From NCBI GenBank assembly GCA_036362985.1, contig JAYGXS010000002.1:89677441-89741440 (forward strand): a stretch of 64,000 nucleotides of DNA, given 5' to 3'. The stretch is from Ligula intestinalis (lineage: Eukaryota; Platyhelminthes; Cestoda; Diphyllobothriidea; Diphyllobothriidae). The notes under the pieces were generated by a model, which ran no database searches, had not been told where the DNA came from, and worked only from the letters and a program-made list of their open reading frames with translations. Both the position numbers and the translations under genes were made by a program. Shown in pieces: positions 44,075 through 55,490 of this stretch; position 1 is the first letter of the stretch; each line of letters begins with the position of its first letter.

Positions 44075-45289
44075 ATGAAACGTTCAACTACATTGGCAAC
44101 AGGACCAGAGGTTGATGAATGGAAGAAGAAACATCTTGAACTAGAGACGTCCATCGCAGGGCTCAACCGAATGATCTTTATATATATCATCAACGACCTC
44201 AGAAGCCAATGTGCTTCATGTTTGCCTGAAAATCTTTTCGAAGAGGTACTGAAAAGAATAAATGTCACCACAAAGGATGCCAGAATGAAGAAGCGAGCCA
44301 ACTTACAGGATAAACTCAAATCACTTCTCCCTCCCACTAATGAAAGCAACATGTCGAAGAGAGTCGTCAACCTATCTCGAAGGGTCCTCACATCTGCTGA
44401 ATTAAACCTCCTGGCAAAAGGAATAAAATTCAGCCATGCCGATGCGACACCGACTAACTTTCTAGCCAATCTCGAGTCCCTTCTACTGGCCTCCACCGTC
44501 CCTGACGATATGCGTGCGGACATACGTAGCTGCGCAACAGGTCTCCTCCGGCAGAGGAAACACCATCAAATCCTAGCTATCGAGGAGAGAAAGGGGCTAC
44601 TCTCACTGAAGGCTGATGACAGTATAATCATTGTGCCCGCTGACAAAGGTGGGGCAACTGTCGTCATGGACAAGACCGACTACGTCAGCAAGGCAAACCA
44701 AGTCTTCAATGACTTAGAGGCGTACACACCACTCGATGCGGACCCAACTAAAAAGCAGACCGCTGTTATAAAGAAGAAGGTGAACGAACTCTCTCGGTTG
44801 AATCTCATCACCCCCGGGGACGCCAAATTTATGAACCTTAGCGACCCTCGTATCGCACATGCGTATGGCCTTCCAAAAGTGCACAAGGCTGATGCGCCAT
44901 TGAGGATGATAGTGCCACTAATTGGATCCCCCACCTACAACCTCGCCAAATGGCTTTACAGAAAACTAAAGCACCTGAGTGATGGATCGCAATACAACGT
45001 CAAAAACTCACAGGCATTCCTGCATAGAATTCAAGGACTTCAAGTAAGTCCTGATGAATGTATTATGTCATTCGACGTTGTTGCTCTATTTTCTTCTATA
45101 CCGCACGTTTTAACCATCGATAGTATAGAGCGGCGCCTAGATGAAAATCCTATCGATATTCCGAAAGAACACGTGTTGGACATGCTAAAGCTCTGTCTCA
45201 AGAACTACTGTCAATTTGATGGCAAGTACTATCAGCAGGTGAAGGGTACCCCAATGGGCTTGCCAATAACGGGGTACTGGCCGAGCTAG
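44075..45289 (+). pseudogene. PLE reverse transcriptase, N-terminus to motif B
   Basis: 404 codons. DDSIIIVPADKGGATVVMDK and TDYVSKANQVFNDLEAYTPL are the PLE N-terminal signature. HAYGLPKVHKADAPLRMIVP and LIGSPTYNLAKWL follow, then MSFDVVALFSSIPH with the motif A Asp, and YQQVKGTPMGLPI as motif B. A one-base deletion at about 45273 shifts the frame (GVLAELVLQRLEEEV continues in the next frame). All catalytic motifs are conserved, so the copy was functional shortly before the shift. Confidence 0.82.
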
Positions 45290-46260
45290 TCTTACAGAGA
45301 CTAGAAGAGGAGGTTTTTCGAGCTGCAGAACCAAAATTGTGGCTCCGCTACGTAGACGACACATTCGTCATCATGAAGACTTGCGATGTCGAACGGCTGC
45401 ACCAGAGTCTAAATGGGGTCTTCTCAGAAATACAATTTACCCGCGAAGAGGCAACAGGAGACACCCTCCCATTCCTTGACGTGAGGATACAAAGACTCGC
45501 AGATGGCAAACTCGCAACAAGCGTCTACCGAAAGGACTCCACTGCAGAAATCATCCTTAACTATAGGAGTAACCACCCTGCGGCCCATAAAAGAAGCTGT
45601 GTCTGCACTCTTTTCCAACGGGCCCACCGTTATTGCAGTAACGATGCTTTGCTCAAGAGAGAACTAACGTACTTGTACAAATTTTTCCGGGCCAATGGAT
45701 ATCCGACAAGCTTTGTCAAGAATTGCCTTAGACGTCGGGGTCAAGCAAAAAACTTCCCTCCCAACGATGTTACATTGCCACGAAAATTTTAGTCTCTACC
45801 CTACATGAATGGAGTATCTGAAACCATCTCTCGGCAACTAAGTCGCTTTGGCATCACCGTTGCCCACAAGCCCGCAACCTCACTGCGCACAAGCTTATGT
45901 CGAGTAAAGGACGCTCTACCCGTGGGACAACTAAGTAACGTCGTTTATCGTATACCGTGTGCTGGTTGCCCTAGCGTTTATATTGGTCAAACAGGCCGAC
46001 GCCTTGAGACTCGCATTAACGAACACAAGTCAGCCGTTCGCCTACGGAACCACTTATCACTCGTATTTGCGCACTCCATTGAGTGTGATCACCGCTTCAA
46101 TTGGGATGCCACCGACGTGATCGCAATGGCTAATACGCGACAAGCGAGATAATTCCTTGAAGCTTGGCACTCGAATCCGGCTAGTATAAACAGGCACGTA
46201 GAGCTTGACTCACACTATACCGGGTTTCGTGCATGGTCTACTAATTTGGACACAGCCTGA
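45270..46260 (+). pseudogene. PLE reverse transcriptase C-terminus and GIY-YIG endonuclease
   Basis: GVLAELVLQRLEEEVF leads to LWLRYVDDTFVIMKTCDVER with the catalytic YVDD, then LPFLDVRIQR and the thumb. After a TAG at 45790 the endonuclease follows in the same frame: LSNVVYRIPCAGCPSVYIGQ, TGRRLETRINEHKSAVRL, HSIECDHRFNWDATDV. A second stop at 46150 precedes FLEAWHSNPASINRHVELDS, and the frame ends at 46260. The endonuclease has both GIY-like and YIG strands and the C-x-x-C pair. It differs clearly from the group A and B endonucleases. Confidence 0.8.
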
Positions 46261-46378
46261 AACAACAACTGGCTCTCTGTGCCCGGTCAAGTGGAATTTC
46301 TCTAACTCTTAACCAGCCTGAAACAACAACTGGCTCTCTGTGCCCGGTCATGTGGAATTTCTCTGACTCTTTACCAGC
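46257..46378 (+). repeat. Two tandem 61-base repeats
   Basis: CCTGAAACAACAACTGGCTC, then TCTGTGCCCGGTCA and GTGGAATTTCTCT, ends ACCAG; the unit repeats once with three or four differences. It starts at the stop of the PLE frame, so it is a 3' untranslated tandem repeat. Confidence 0.75.
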
Positions 46379-46654
46379 CCCTCCCCCCTTCCCCCGAACA
46401 CGCGGCCCATAGTCCAAACGCTAACACCCTCCTCCCCTCACTAGCACAACCTATCGCCGCGGGTGTCACGTCACCATAACCCTTCCACCAAATCCCCCCG
46501 TTTCCCTCCCCCGTCCGTTGTAACCTCTGCCTCCAAAACATCTAATGCGACATTCCCAGCCCTCACTTTTAATTTAGTCTGACGACGAACACGTGATACT
46601 TGTTCGAAAATTCACGAGTACAACTCGATTTTCCGAAGATCTTCTTTCTTTTCA

Positions 46655-47292
46655 TATATATAGCAGTAAGGGAGGTATGACAGCATTTGGGGGTAACTTG
46701 ATACAGAACTGTTTCAGACTTATTAGCCTTCATCAGCCAAGTATAACCCTGAACACCAGCTGGTCGGACAACACAAACAAACGCAGTCACAGACGGCGCA
46801 GATGGCCAACCACTGGTGCTAATCAGATGGGTCAAAAGCACTTCATCGAACCGCAGTTCATCAGCGCCTCGCCACGTGCCATTTGCTGTCACTGCTGATC
46901 GGGTATATATTCACTCCGAAATGTGCGAACACCGATCTAATAGGCTTCTAAACTAAACAAAGTCCATGTGGTGGTCAGAGGTCCACAACGGGTGACGGCC
47001 AGCCTATTCGATCGGTGTTCGCACATTTCTGAGTGAATACATACCACACCAGCAGTGACAGCAAATGGCAGATGGCAGGGCGTTGATGAACTGCGGTTCC
47101 ATGAAGAGCTTATGACCCATCTGATAGACACCAGTGGTGGACCAACCGCGCCGTCTGTGAGTGCGTTATTTTGTGTTGTCCGACCAGCTGGTGTTCAGGG
47201 TTATGCTTGGCTGATGAAGGCTAATAAGCCCGATACAGTTCTGCATCAAGTTACCCCTAACTGCTGTCATACCCCACTTACTGCTTTTATGA
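46655..47292. repeat. Large palindrome, PLE group C termini head to head
   Basis: Arms about 46660-46948 and 47005-47292 are roughly 90% complementary (CTGAACACCAGCTGGTCGGA against TCCGACCAGCTGGTGTTCAG). The spacer contains GTCCATGTGGTGGTCAGAGG, whose complement recurs at 47330-47360, followed again by GATCGGTGTTCGCACATTTC. This is a terminus duplicated in inverted orientation upstream of the coding remnant. Confidence 0.72.
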
Positions 47293-47355
47293 CTTGGCCG
47301 GAATCGGCCTGGCAGGCGGTCACCCGTTTGGGACCTCTGACAACCACATGAACTT

Positions 47356-48092
47356 TGTTTAGTTCGGAAGCCTATTTGATCGGTGTTCGCACATTTCTGA
47401 GTGAACGCTCTCTAGTGGCAGAACATTTTGCAGCTACAGATCATACGTTCGCTTTTCAAGACGCTGAAGTCCTGGGACGAGGATGCGACCAAACAGCTAG
47501 GGAGACACTCGAAGTCTGGCATACCACATCCAATTCTATCAACCGCTGTGTGACGCTGCTGGCAATCTACCAAGCTTTACGGCTTAATTATAAGCAACAC
47601 GACCACGGAAGGGAACGCCGGCCAGACGCGCCAACCACACTCGAGCGTAAACGACCGCCAGATGCAGTCGCAAACGGAAGGCAAGCCATGTCATTTACAG
47701 GCCCGCGGGATCAGCAACATGATGTGAACGCAGACGAACGCGAGCACGCGCTGAGAATAGACCACAGCGAGGATGATCGCCAGCCCGGCAGCAACCGAGA
47801 CGGGAGCATGGACCTGGCAACAAGCATTCGCACTTTTGCAGGAGGCAGTCAACACAGCAGGACGACGGGTGAACCCAACCAACGGGCCATGGTAACCCGA
47901 TCAATGACCATTATCACCCCGATGCCACCACCGCTTCCCACGGAGACGAGCCCAAGGCCGCATGACAAGAAGAACAATGCAGACAAACACAAACACACGC
48001 TGAGACCAGACAGAAATGGTCACCAGCCCGGCAGCAGCCGACACCGCTCACACGCTGGCGGGAAGTTGTCAACACAGCAGGAGGACGGGTGA
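47356..48092 (+). pseudogene. PLE group C endonuclease tail with tandem-repeat extension
   Basis: The first residues come from terminus sequence. SLVAEHFAATDHTFAFQDAE and VLGRGCDQTARETLEVWHTT, SNSINRC are the C-terminal end of the GIY-YIG domain; the catalytic strands are missing. The remaining 150 codons are a low-complexity tail covering a 241-base tandem repeat. The frame is open but cannot give an active nuclease. Confidence 0.65.
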
Positions 48093-48200
48093 ACCCTACC
48101 AACGGACCATAACAACCCGATCAATGACCGTTATCACCTCGACGCCCCCCCCACTCCCCCCTTTACCGAGACGAGCCCACGGACGCATGACAACAACAGT
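47781..48200 (+). repeat. Tandem repeat, period about 241 bases
   Basis: CAGCCCGGCAGCAACCGAGA at 47781 recurs as CAGCCCGGCAGCAGCCGACA at 48022. Both are followed by CAACACAGCAGGA, CGACGGGTGAACCC (or GACGGGTGAACCC), ACCCGATCAATGACC and ACGAGCCCA. The second unit stops after about 180 bases. Confidence 0.65.
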
Positions 48201-48264
48201 CATTGGCCTGCCTAGCTGATGTTACCCTCAAATACTGTGACAGTTGGTGTGACTATTACCTTTG

Positions 48265-48338
48265 ACAATGGAAGCTTGTATGATTCCGAAACGTCAGGAC
48301 GATAAACCTTTGGTTCCCGTGGTCGCCTTACCTTCTCA
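48265..48338 (+). repeat. PLE group C 3' terminus
   Basis: GGAAGCTTGTATGATTCC hairpin, then GAAACGTCAGGACGATAAAC, TTTGGTTCCCGTGGTCGCC. The GAAACGTCAGG module is shared with group A, but TTTGACAA stands before the hairpin instead of CTGATGA. Confidence 0.6.
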
Positions 48339-48384
48339 TATATATATATATATATGTATATATATGTATATATATATATATATT
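48338..48384. repeat. TA microsatellite
   Basis: About 47 bases of TA dinucleotide with a few TG steps, directly after the PLE terminus. Confidence 0.9.
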
Positions 48385-50231
48385 AGGGTCTATGAAGAAG
48401 GTGTTTTTTTTCTAGTGGCAGAGTAAGTCACCAGAGTTGGAGCTTTTATGGGTGAAAGCTTTATGGTTGTAGTGACTATAGGAAGTTCCTTAGGATGACC
48501 GAGCACGTCATACAGACAGAGAGACATCCCGACGTCACGTAGGATAAAGGCGCGTGAATATGCCATTCCGGCGCACACAAAACGGGCCAAGTCACGCGAC
48601 CTACAAAGAGTGGACATTAGGCCAGGACAAATGGGGCATGCGCAAGCAAGACTGCCCCTGGGCCGAGTTTCAGCTATCGGTGAGGTCACGCTGAGAATAT
48701 ATGCACAGGTGTTCCTAAGCGAGCGCGGGCATCGCCATTCATTGAGAGCTAATGGGAGCAATGACTACTGTCCCTTAAATAGCGAGGCTCCGAGCAGAAC
48801 GGCACGTCTGCCGACGACTCGAGACTCTGTTGCCCTAGTCTAGAGACTGCTGCCGGGACGAGACCGACCACAGAAGACAAGCTACTGGACACACAGGTAA
48901 CAGAGCTGATGCACTAGTACAACTGACAGTAAAGTTCTATCAGCTATCATGCTCTACCTTCTGTTCCCAACACGTAACTGGGGGACACAACCGGTATTGA
49001 CACAGGAACACACTAGTTTACAACAACGTTAGCAGCACAAAACCTCACCAAGTCGGCAACAGGCCGAATCCATTTCCGTCAAATCAGAGCAGCCACTCCG
49101 GTACCCCTGTGTCCGGCCGTAGCAACCTTGCAACCTTGCTGCAGACACACCAAAACACCTCAGGCTTGCTCTGAAGCGAAACCTGGCTGCATTTTCCCCT
49201 CCCCCCCCCCGACTAGAACGTCAGCCAACGTGGTTTGTCGCCTCTTTCCTCCTGCCTCCGTAATCAAGTCATTTGACCCAACCTTTTGAAAGGACCAATC
49301 ACATGTCCTACATTCAATTAGTCACTCCCCCGTGCTGACATGGCCATGCCAAAATTGCGCACCTAAGACACCACGCTACTACACGCTTGCAAATAAAAGT
49401 TTTCTAACATGCGAACACAACAGCAGCTTAACGGTTTGGATTAAAAGTGCAATACACTGCAGCAGGAATCCGGTTTGTCTGACGTTCTGGTTATTCCTAG
49501 CTCTAGAATTCCTAGAATCGCATTCCTCGGTACAATAAATCCGACGCCATATGGACTTATCACAGTGAATCAAAAGTTTTCGTTTGGAAGCCTATTTTCC
49601 TGGTCAGTACTGCGTGTATGTGGGACGACAGTCTCACGGATTGAATGTCAGACTCAATGACTGCATGTTTGTGCTTGGCTGTCCTACTGGCTTTGATCGA
49701 ACTCACTCAAGCCCTATGCGTAGACTATGGTAGGTGGGATGTAGGTCTATGGCTCTGTGAAGTGTGCCAGTCATGAACCAACTATACATGAGCAGTCAAT
49801 CCAACTTGTTTATAGGTTGGCCTATTATCCTCGCCATATCTAAGCCGAGATTAGGGGTTCTTTTCTTATACGCGGCCATAGACCGTCCACGTTCACACAT
49901 CGATGGGACTTGAGCATTCAGGTTTGCTACAAGGGTAGAACAATAAATGCTGGTCCAATATGGACCCATTATTTGGTCGACGAATCATATTTAGAGGCAT
50001 GTTAGTTTACCTCGTTTTTCTTAAAATAGGTCTTGTATGAGGAGACGTAGTATAAAGAGGACGTATGATCTGTAGAATCTGCCCCTGATCAACATCAAAC
50101 TATGTATGTATATGTTTGTATCTAGAACAACACTGTGTCGCAGCAGCCTTCCTGAGGTTAATTTTCTCAACACCATGGGGTGATGTCATCGCTGGTAGTG
50201 GTGATATTGAAGCATACTAACTGGTTCTTAC
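48385..50231. other. Intronic sequence, no gene recognised
   Basis: The 48600-49020 part (TTAAATAGCGAGG, ending near GGGGGACACAACC) has a layout reminiscent of a solo LTR with a promoter, but no second copy or direct repeat was found. Nothing else was recognised up to the donor at 50232. Confidence 0.3.
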
Positions 50232-51301
50232 CTTAAACGAATTGTCATCCTGATAGATTGCACGGCTCTCGCCCAATTCTGCCAGGTATGCAGTAGGACT
50301 CGGTTTGAGATCGTCTGGTTCCGGATCCAGCACCTGCGGCGTAAATTCTTTGGGTGATTCCAGTTGCAAGGGGTTGGTCGTCGGATCAGCAGTGCTCTGA
50401 CCCGTACGGGTCGGTTCGCGGTCATCTAGGTCCGAACCTGATACGTTGGGCATAATTTCTTTGGGCGTTTCTCGTTGCAAGGAAACCATCGTCGGATTAA
50501 CAATACTCTGATCTGTAGGAGTCGGTTTGAGGTCATCTAGGTCCGAACCTGATACGTCGGGCATAATTTCTTTGGGCGTTTCTCGTTGCAAGGAAACCGT
50601 CGTCGGATTTACAAGACTCTGATCCGTAGAAGTCGGTTTGAGGTCATCTAGGTCCGAGCCCGATACGTCGGGCATACATTCTTTGGGCGTGTCTCGTTGC
50701 AAAGAAACCGTCGTCGGATTAACAGGACTCTGACCTGTAGGAGTTGGTCTGAGGTCAATAAGATCCGAATCCAAGTCCTGGGGCATAAATTCGTTGGGCG
50801 TTTCTCGTTGCACGGAAACTGTCGTTAGATTAATAGGACTCTGATCTGTAGGAGTTGGTCTGAGGTCAATAAGATCCGAATCCAAGTCCTGGGGCATAAA
50901 TTCGTTGGGCGTTTCTCGTTGCATGGAAACTGTCGTTGGAGGAATAGGACTCTGACCCGTAAGAGTTGGTCTGAGGTAAATATGATCTGAATCCAAGTCC
51001 TGGGGCATAACTTCTTTGAGCGTTTCTCGTTGCACGGAAACCATCGTTGGATTAATAGGACTCTGATCCGTAGGAGTTGGCCTCAGGTCAATTAAGTCCG
51101 AATCCAATTCCTGGAACGTAAATTTTTTGGGCATTTCCCGTTGAGAGAGAACCACCGTCGGATTAATAAGACTCTGATCCGTAGCAGTAAGTTTGGGGTT
51201 GTCGGGTTCCTGATCTAACTCCTTAAACGTAAATTCTTTGGGCGTTTCCGGTTGGAAAGGACTCTCCGTCCAATTAGCAGGGCTTTCCTCCGCTAGGCTA
51301 T
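50232..51301 (-). CDS. GAS2-KY gene, 37-residue tandem-repeat exon
   Basis: Acceptor CTCACCACTAG, two carried bases, 356 codons, donor TTTAAG|GTAAGA. The carried AT completes Asp with G from the GAR exon. After DSLAEESPANWTESPFQPET comes an array of about eight units of 37 residues (111 bases), consensus TTVSLQRETPKEFMPQDLDS-DLIDLRPTPTDQSPINP. Two subtypes alternate: MPQDLDSDLIDLRP and MPDVSGSDLDDLKP. The segment is acidic, Pro/Thr/Ser-rich and probably disordered, a flexible spacer between the GAR domain and the transglutaminase-like core. It ends AELGESRAIYQDDNSFK and joins in phase to the 43998 exon. The repeat invites length variation. Confidence 0.85.
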
Positions 51302-51906
51302 CTAGTGGTGAGAAGATGAAATGGTTGGTATGAGAGAAAGTCTCCTTACCGTCCTACCATGGACAAATAGCCAAAATCCAAATTTAAGAAAATTAATTTT
51401 ACTTGACTGTAACACGGCTGCTGGGAGGTAACGACCTAATCATTAGTAAGCACCGTAAAGGAAAAAAACTAAGTATCAGCTTTTCTCTCGGTTAATTCAC
51501 CAAAGTATAGCTGGGTCTGCCTGCAGGATTCACTTAGGGTTAAATGAAATCAGAGGGACTGCGAAAGCCACTTTTTTCGATGACTTCCTGCACTTCACAC
51601 TTCGACTAGCAGCCGTGGCCTTACCTAAAGTGATGTGCCAATTTAAATGGTACTTAACTCATGGGTCATTTAAAATCAATTAGATCAGTAATCACCACTA
51701 ATTACGAACCTTGCGATCAGAAGAAAAGGTTAATTCAATTGTAAACGCCCGTCATGCTTAACCACAATGAAGTAAAATACGAAGGCCGCCGCTCTCCTTT
51801 AAGGTGTAAACCTATTGACACTGATGTTCTGCGGTGCGATGTCTGTTTTAAATGCAAATAAGGCGAGACGTGTAACGGAAAATACTAACATTATTTATGA
51901 ACTTAC
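51302..51906 (-). other. Intron of GAS2-KY gene
   Basis: 605-base intron between the second GAR exon and the repeat exon (phase 1). No repeat recognised. Confidence 0.75.
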
Positions 51907-52006
51907 CCTGAAGCATAACTTTTCTGCACTCATCGTGCTGTTGTAGGAAGTGTTTTAGTGTGTCCCAGTCGTCATCAACGCGCACCATAACCTGACCCCG
52001 AAGGAG
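51907..52006 (-). CDS. GAS2-KY gene, GAR domain exon 2
   Basis: Acceptor TTCTCCTAG, 33 codons and one base, donor CTTCAGG|GTAAGT. LLRGQVMVRVDDDWDTLKHF, LQQHDECRKVMLQ is the second half of the GAS2-related (GAR) domain: VMVRVGGGW..L..FL..HDPCR in the family. Here the GGG triplet before Trp is DDD and DPCR is DECR. The domain binds microtubules in GAS2-like spectraplakin relatives. Confidence 0.88.
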
Positions 52007-52168
52007 CTAGGAGAATAAATTATTAAGCGACTCAATCCCTCAAAATCCAACACAATTTGGCCAATTACAGCAAAATGTTCTGTTTTGTACAAGATCACAC
52101 TATGTTTATATGGTAAACTTGGATAGAAGGGTCCGTATGCTAGGCGATAACCATAAATGGTCACTTAC

Positions 52169-52276
52169 TCGGATAAACATGGGCGTGTCACTGCCTCCAA
52201 AAACATAACGACCCTCGCTGACACGAACCATTGAGAAGGGCGGGTTACAAGTGCATGCTGCCAGCATTTCATGTAC
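52169..52276 (-). CDS. GAS2-KY gene, GAR domain exon 1
   Basis: 36 codons between acceptor ATTCTTCTAG and donor ATCCGA|GTAAGT, phase 0 at both ends. VHEMLAACTCNPPFSMVRVS, EGRYVFGGSDTPMFIR fits the GAR pattern C.C...F.V.RVSEGRY.FG.....M.RIL, with the two Cys of the zinc-binding site. It joins in phase to the next exon to give MFIRLLRGQVMVRV. Confidence 0.88.
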
Positions 52277-54790
52277 CTAGAAGAATTGAGTAAACAGTTA
52301 ATGGCGTTGTGTATTAGGTAGAATTTTTAATAAGACCTGGAGCAAAACACATTACTTTGGTTTGAAATCAGTCCTGAACTGCATACCTTCTCAGTTAGTC
52401 AATCATATACAGGCGTTCTTTACTCGCATACAAGGCTCTGATTGACATCTCAATGACAGCTTCAGAAAGTGTTGAACTTAGCAACAGATATTTCGGTTAT
52501 ACTGAAGTTTAAGACAAACAAATAGATAGAGAGGGTAATCAGCTGCTGTCAAACAATGGGCTACATTTATTAAGAAAGGGAATAATTATCTCAGAATAGC
52601 TTTGCATTCGCCTGTCTAATGTTACTTCATGCTATCTTAGACCAATAAATAACTGGTGACCTAAACATAGGGTATATTAACATAGTACACAACTGCTTTC
52701 AATGTTTATGTCCTAAATATGGCTCAGAAGTGCAGTATTGTCAATGAATCATTTGTGACTATCTAGGTTTGCGCGTTTAGGACCGTTCCGTGTTTCTTGA
52801 CGTCGAGTTACTTTTTCTGCCTGCCGTATGTTTTCTACTATAAATGCGCACCAGCCAAGGAATCTGCCAACTCATGCTGGGTTTCGTTGTCGTCGCGCAA
52901 GCGAATTCACTTATCTTCACTTCTTTGTAGTCGCAAGCGTTTCGAGAGGACTTTGTCTGTTATAACTCATCCATAACCCATATGTTAAAAAAACAATTCC
53001 ATTCAAGATCATTTACCTTATTCACAATAACGATAGTATTTCTTTCCGGTTAAGTTAAGAGGTTGCACGCTGAAAAGTAAAGTATCCGACATCTAGCATC
53101 TAGCCGACATTCCCTCGCATGCCATATTCGTCTAGATGACTGAAGGACTAGTTGCAAGAGCTCCTTATGAGGGTAGCCAGCATCGCTCATGCGGGGTTCT
53201 TAGCACACCTTTATAAAGGCACCGTCAGAGTATTTAGCAGTCTGTAAGGAAGGTGGCGGAAGGACAGCAAACCGCGGTGCCAATTACGACAAAAAGGACT
53301 TCATACTGCCGTCAGATGTGAAATGGGACTAAGGGACAAGACCGCCGAAATCATACTTTTTGACACTAAACATGGTCCACTGTCACCACCCTGTCAGTAC
53401 TCTCAAAGCAGACATCGTTTGTTGGATAGACTAGCGGTGACTCACTTTGCAATGTGAACAGTAAGCTCTTATATGGCAGGGTGTGGTAGACTAGGGTGTA
53501 CACCCATTCCACCTGTGCACCTGCGTTAGCGTTGAAGGTCAATCATCAAACACCGCAGCTCAGTTGTGTTGCCAAAGGCTGTATCATTTGGCAAGGCTAC
53601 CTTTCACTTCTTGGCGTGTACTCCATAGTATCCAGCACAATTTTGTTCAACGATAGCTGGTGCGTCCCACGTGCCACTGCCCGTAGCATTCTTTATGCTC
53701 ACATCGCAACGATCTTTTAACCATTTGCAGATTTCGCAGTGACTCTTAGTTTTAATTAAGTTTGAAAAACAGTTTAAACATGTGAGGAAATCCGTAGCAA
53801 GTCTTCAGGAGACTTCTCCCTTACCGATGCCTAGCATCCTGTACTATGTGCGCATTAATAAATACCCTCTGTAGCACAACGTAAGTAAGACAGGTTTTTG
53901 TTAACTCAATTTGGGTACTCTTGCGGTACCAAGCTGCGTACGATTCCCAGAAGTAAATTATTTCGGCCCCGTGGTGAAGGTTTCTGCATTACTTCGTACG
54001 CTTCAGGTGAATAGTATGCAAACCACCCACCTACTGACGGTGACGTCGCTTCAAGCGTTCCGCCCCGAAGAACAGCTCTCGAATTAAATCCGTAGAAAGA
54101 ACGAAAGTCCCTATGGCCTCAGTCCTACTCATGGCAGTTTGACAGGCGCTTCTTCCTCCCCGTTTCCAATTAGTGAAAAACACTTTCAACATTTCCATTA
54201 ACTAGGTCCATATTTAGATTTGTCCATTCGTATAGATAAACACGAGGACTAGGGAACCCATTAAATCAAGGTCAAGAGGAAGCTTAATCTAGGTAGGCAC
54301 GATAAACCAATAGAAGGATAAGCACGAATGTATATGTAAGTTCTCAAAATATATAATCAAGTGGCCCAGAGTTGCAAAGCGTCCTGTTACACAGAATAAG
54401 TACTGAGAGTTAAGCTGAAAGTCTTCGCGGTCTGTTGTTGGCGCTCAAAGAAAGACAAATAATCAGTAAATTATCATTCCAACCGCCCTCTTCTTTGAAT
54501 TGCCTCTTAAAGTGATCATGTCTTACGATGAGAATATAGGCTGGCAAAAGTTACTGCTGTGACAACGGGTAGGGTTGCAAAACCTATTAGAATTTAATAT
54601 GCGCGAAGACTATGAAGAGGGCATGGCCATCTTCCCAACCTCCCAACGTGAAATGCACGTGATAAAGATTAGCTACTGCTGTTGGGAGTTGTTGTTTAAA
54701 TTGCATTTCAATGAGAGTACTTTTTGGACTTTTGTTTAGCAGTATTATTAAGTGAATTAATTTACAGAAAATTGAGTCTTCTTAAAATTT

Positions 54791-54890
54791 AGAAGAAGAA
54801 GAAGAAGAAGAAGAAGAAGAAGCGATCACTGGAACAAGAGTTTTATTGTCCTGACGTTTCGGCTTCCGTCGGAAATCCTTAGTCATAGGT
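54791..54890 (-). repeat. GAA repeat and PLE group A terminus
   Basis: A GAA tract (54791-54822) runs into GCGATCACTGGAACAAGAGT, TTTATTGTCCTGACGTTTCG, GCTTCCGTCGG, an inverted group A terminus of the variant without CTGATGA. GAA-rich ends adjoin most group A termini, so the microsatellite may have expanded from the element's own edge. Confidence 0.65.
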
Positions 54891-55490
54891 AGGGCTGCCA
54901 AGAGGATGAACAGTGTTGTGTTTGCCATTAAGCAGACTTTTGTCGAAATAGATAAAGAACTATTTGACAAAATATACGAAAAATTTATTCGTTCACATCT
55001 GGGGTATGGCGTTCAGGCGTGGCGACCATAGTTGCAAAAAAATTACCAGATGCTGGAAAGAATTCAACGAAGGTCAGCGAAAATTGTGAAGGGCCTAAAG
55101 TCTTATCTTACGAATGTAGAGTAGAAGCACTTAACGTTTATCCCCATGAGTATAGAAAAATCCGCGGCGACCTCATACAGACGTACCGCCTCGTGAGGAA
55201 TCGGGAGTGTGCCGTGAAGTTTGATGACATCCTCGCCTTCGCCACGTCAACCAACCTCCGTGGGAATTCCTTCAAACTGCGGGGAACCCTATCCAATCTA
55301 GAGGTCCGCAAGCAATCGTTCTCACAACGAGTCATCGGTGCCTGGAACGGACTGCCCGAGGAGGTCGTAATGGCGAACTCCACATATGCACTTAAATGGA
55401 AACTGTATGAACATCTACTCAACAGTAACCGTTCGAATGCACAAGGAAGCAGGAATAATCTACGCCTCGGACATACCTATAGATAAAACT
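54890..55490 (+). pseudogene. LINE reverse transcriptase, C-terminal remnant
   Basis: Frame 1 (54895-55130): KQTFVEIDKELFDKIYEKFI, RSHLGYGVQAWRP, MLERIQRRSAKIVKGLKSYL. Frame 2 (about 55100-55486): RVEALNVYPHEYRKIRGDLI, QTYRLVRNRECAVKFDDIL, TSTNLRGNSFKLRGTLSNLE, SFSQRVIGAWNGLPEEVVMA. These are the end of a CR1/jockey-like non-LTR reverse transcriptase (R..RGDL..TY....N.RGH..KL....N....FS.RV...WN.LP..V). A frameshift and an in-frame stop separate the parts. It lies antisense in the first long intron. Confidence 0.78.

Larger units (their letters stand above)
44060..46260 (+). mobile_element. Near full-length PLE (group C)
   Basis: Contains the N-terminal region, the whole reverse-transcriptase palm and the GIY-YIG endonuclease in order, with one frameshift near 45273 and stops at 45790 and 46150. 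It sits in the intron upstream of the 43998 acceptor, antisense to the host gene. A TAA microsatellite (about 44036-44052) lies at its left edge. The exact ends are not defined. Confidence 0.8.

Noticed and set aside
46257..48200. CRISPR-like array of tandem repeats
   Set aside because: The units are 61 and about 241 bases, directly adjacent, without uniform spacers, and the context is a eukaryotic retroelement.
48600..49020. Possible solo LTR
   Set aside because: A promoter-like and primer-site-like layout only; no second copy, terminal TG/CA pair or target duplication was found.
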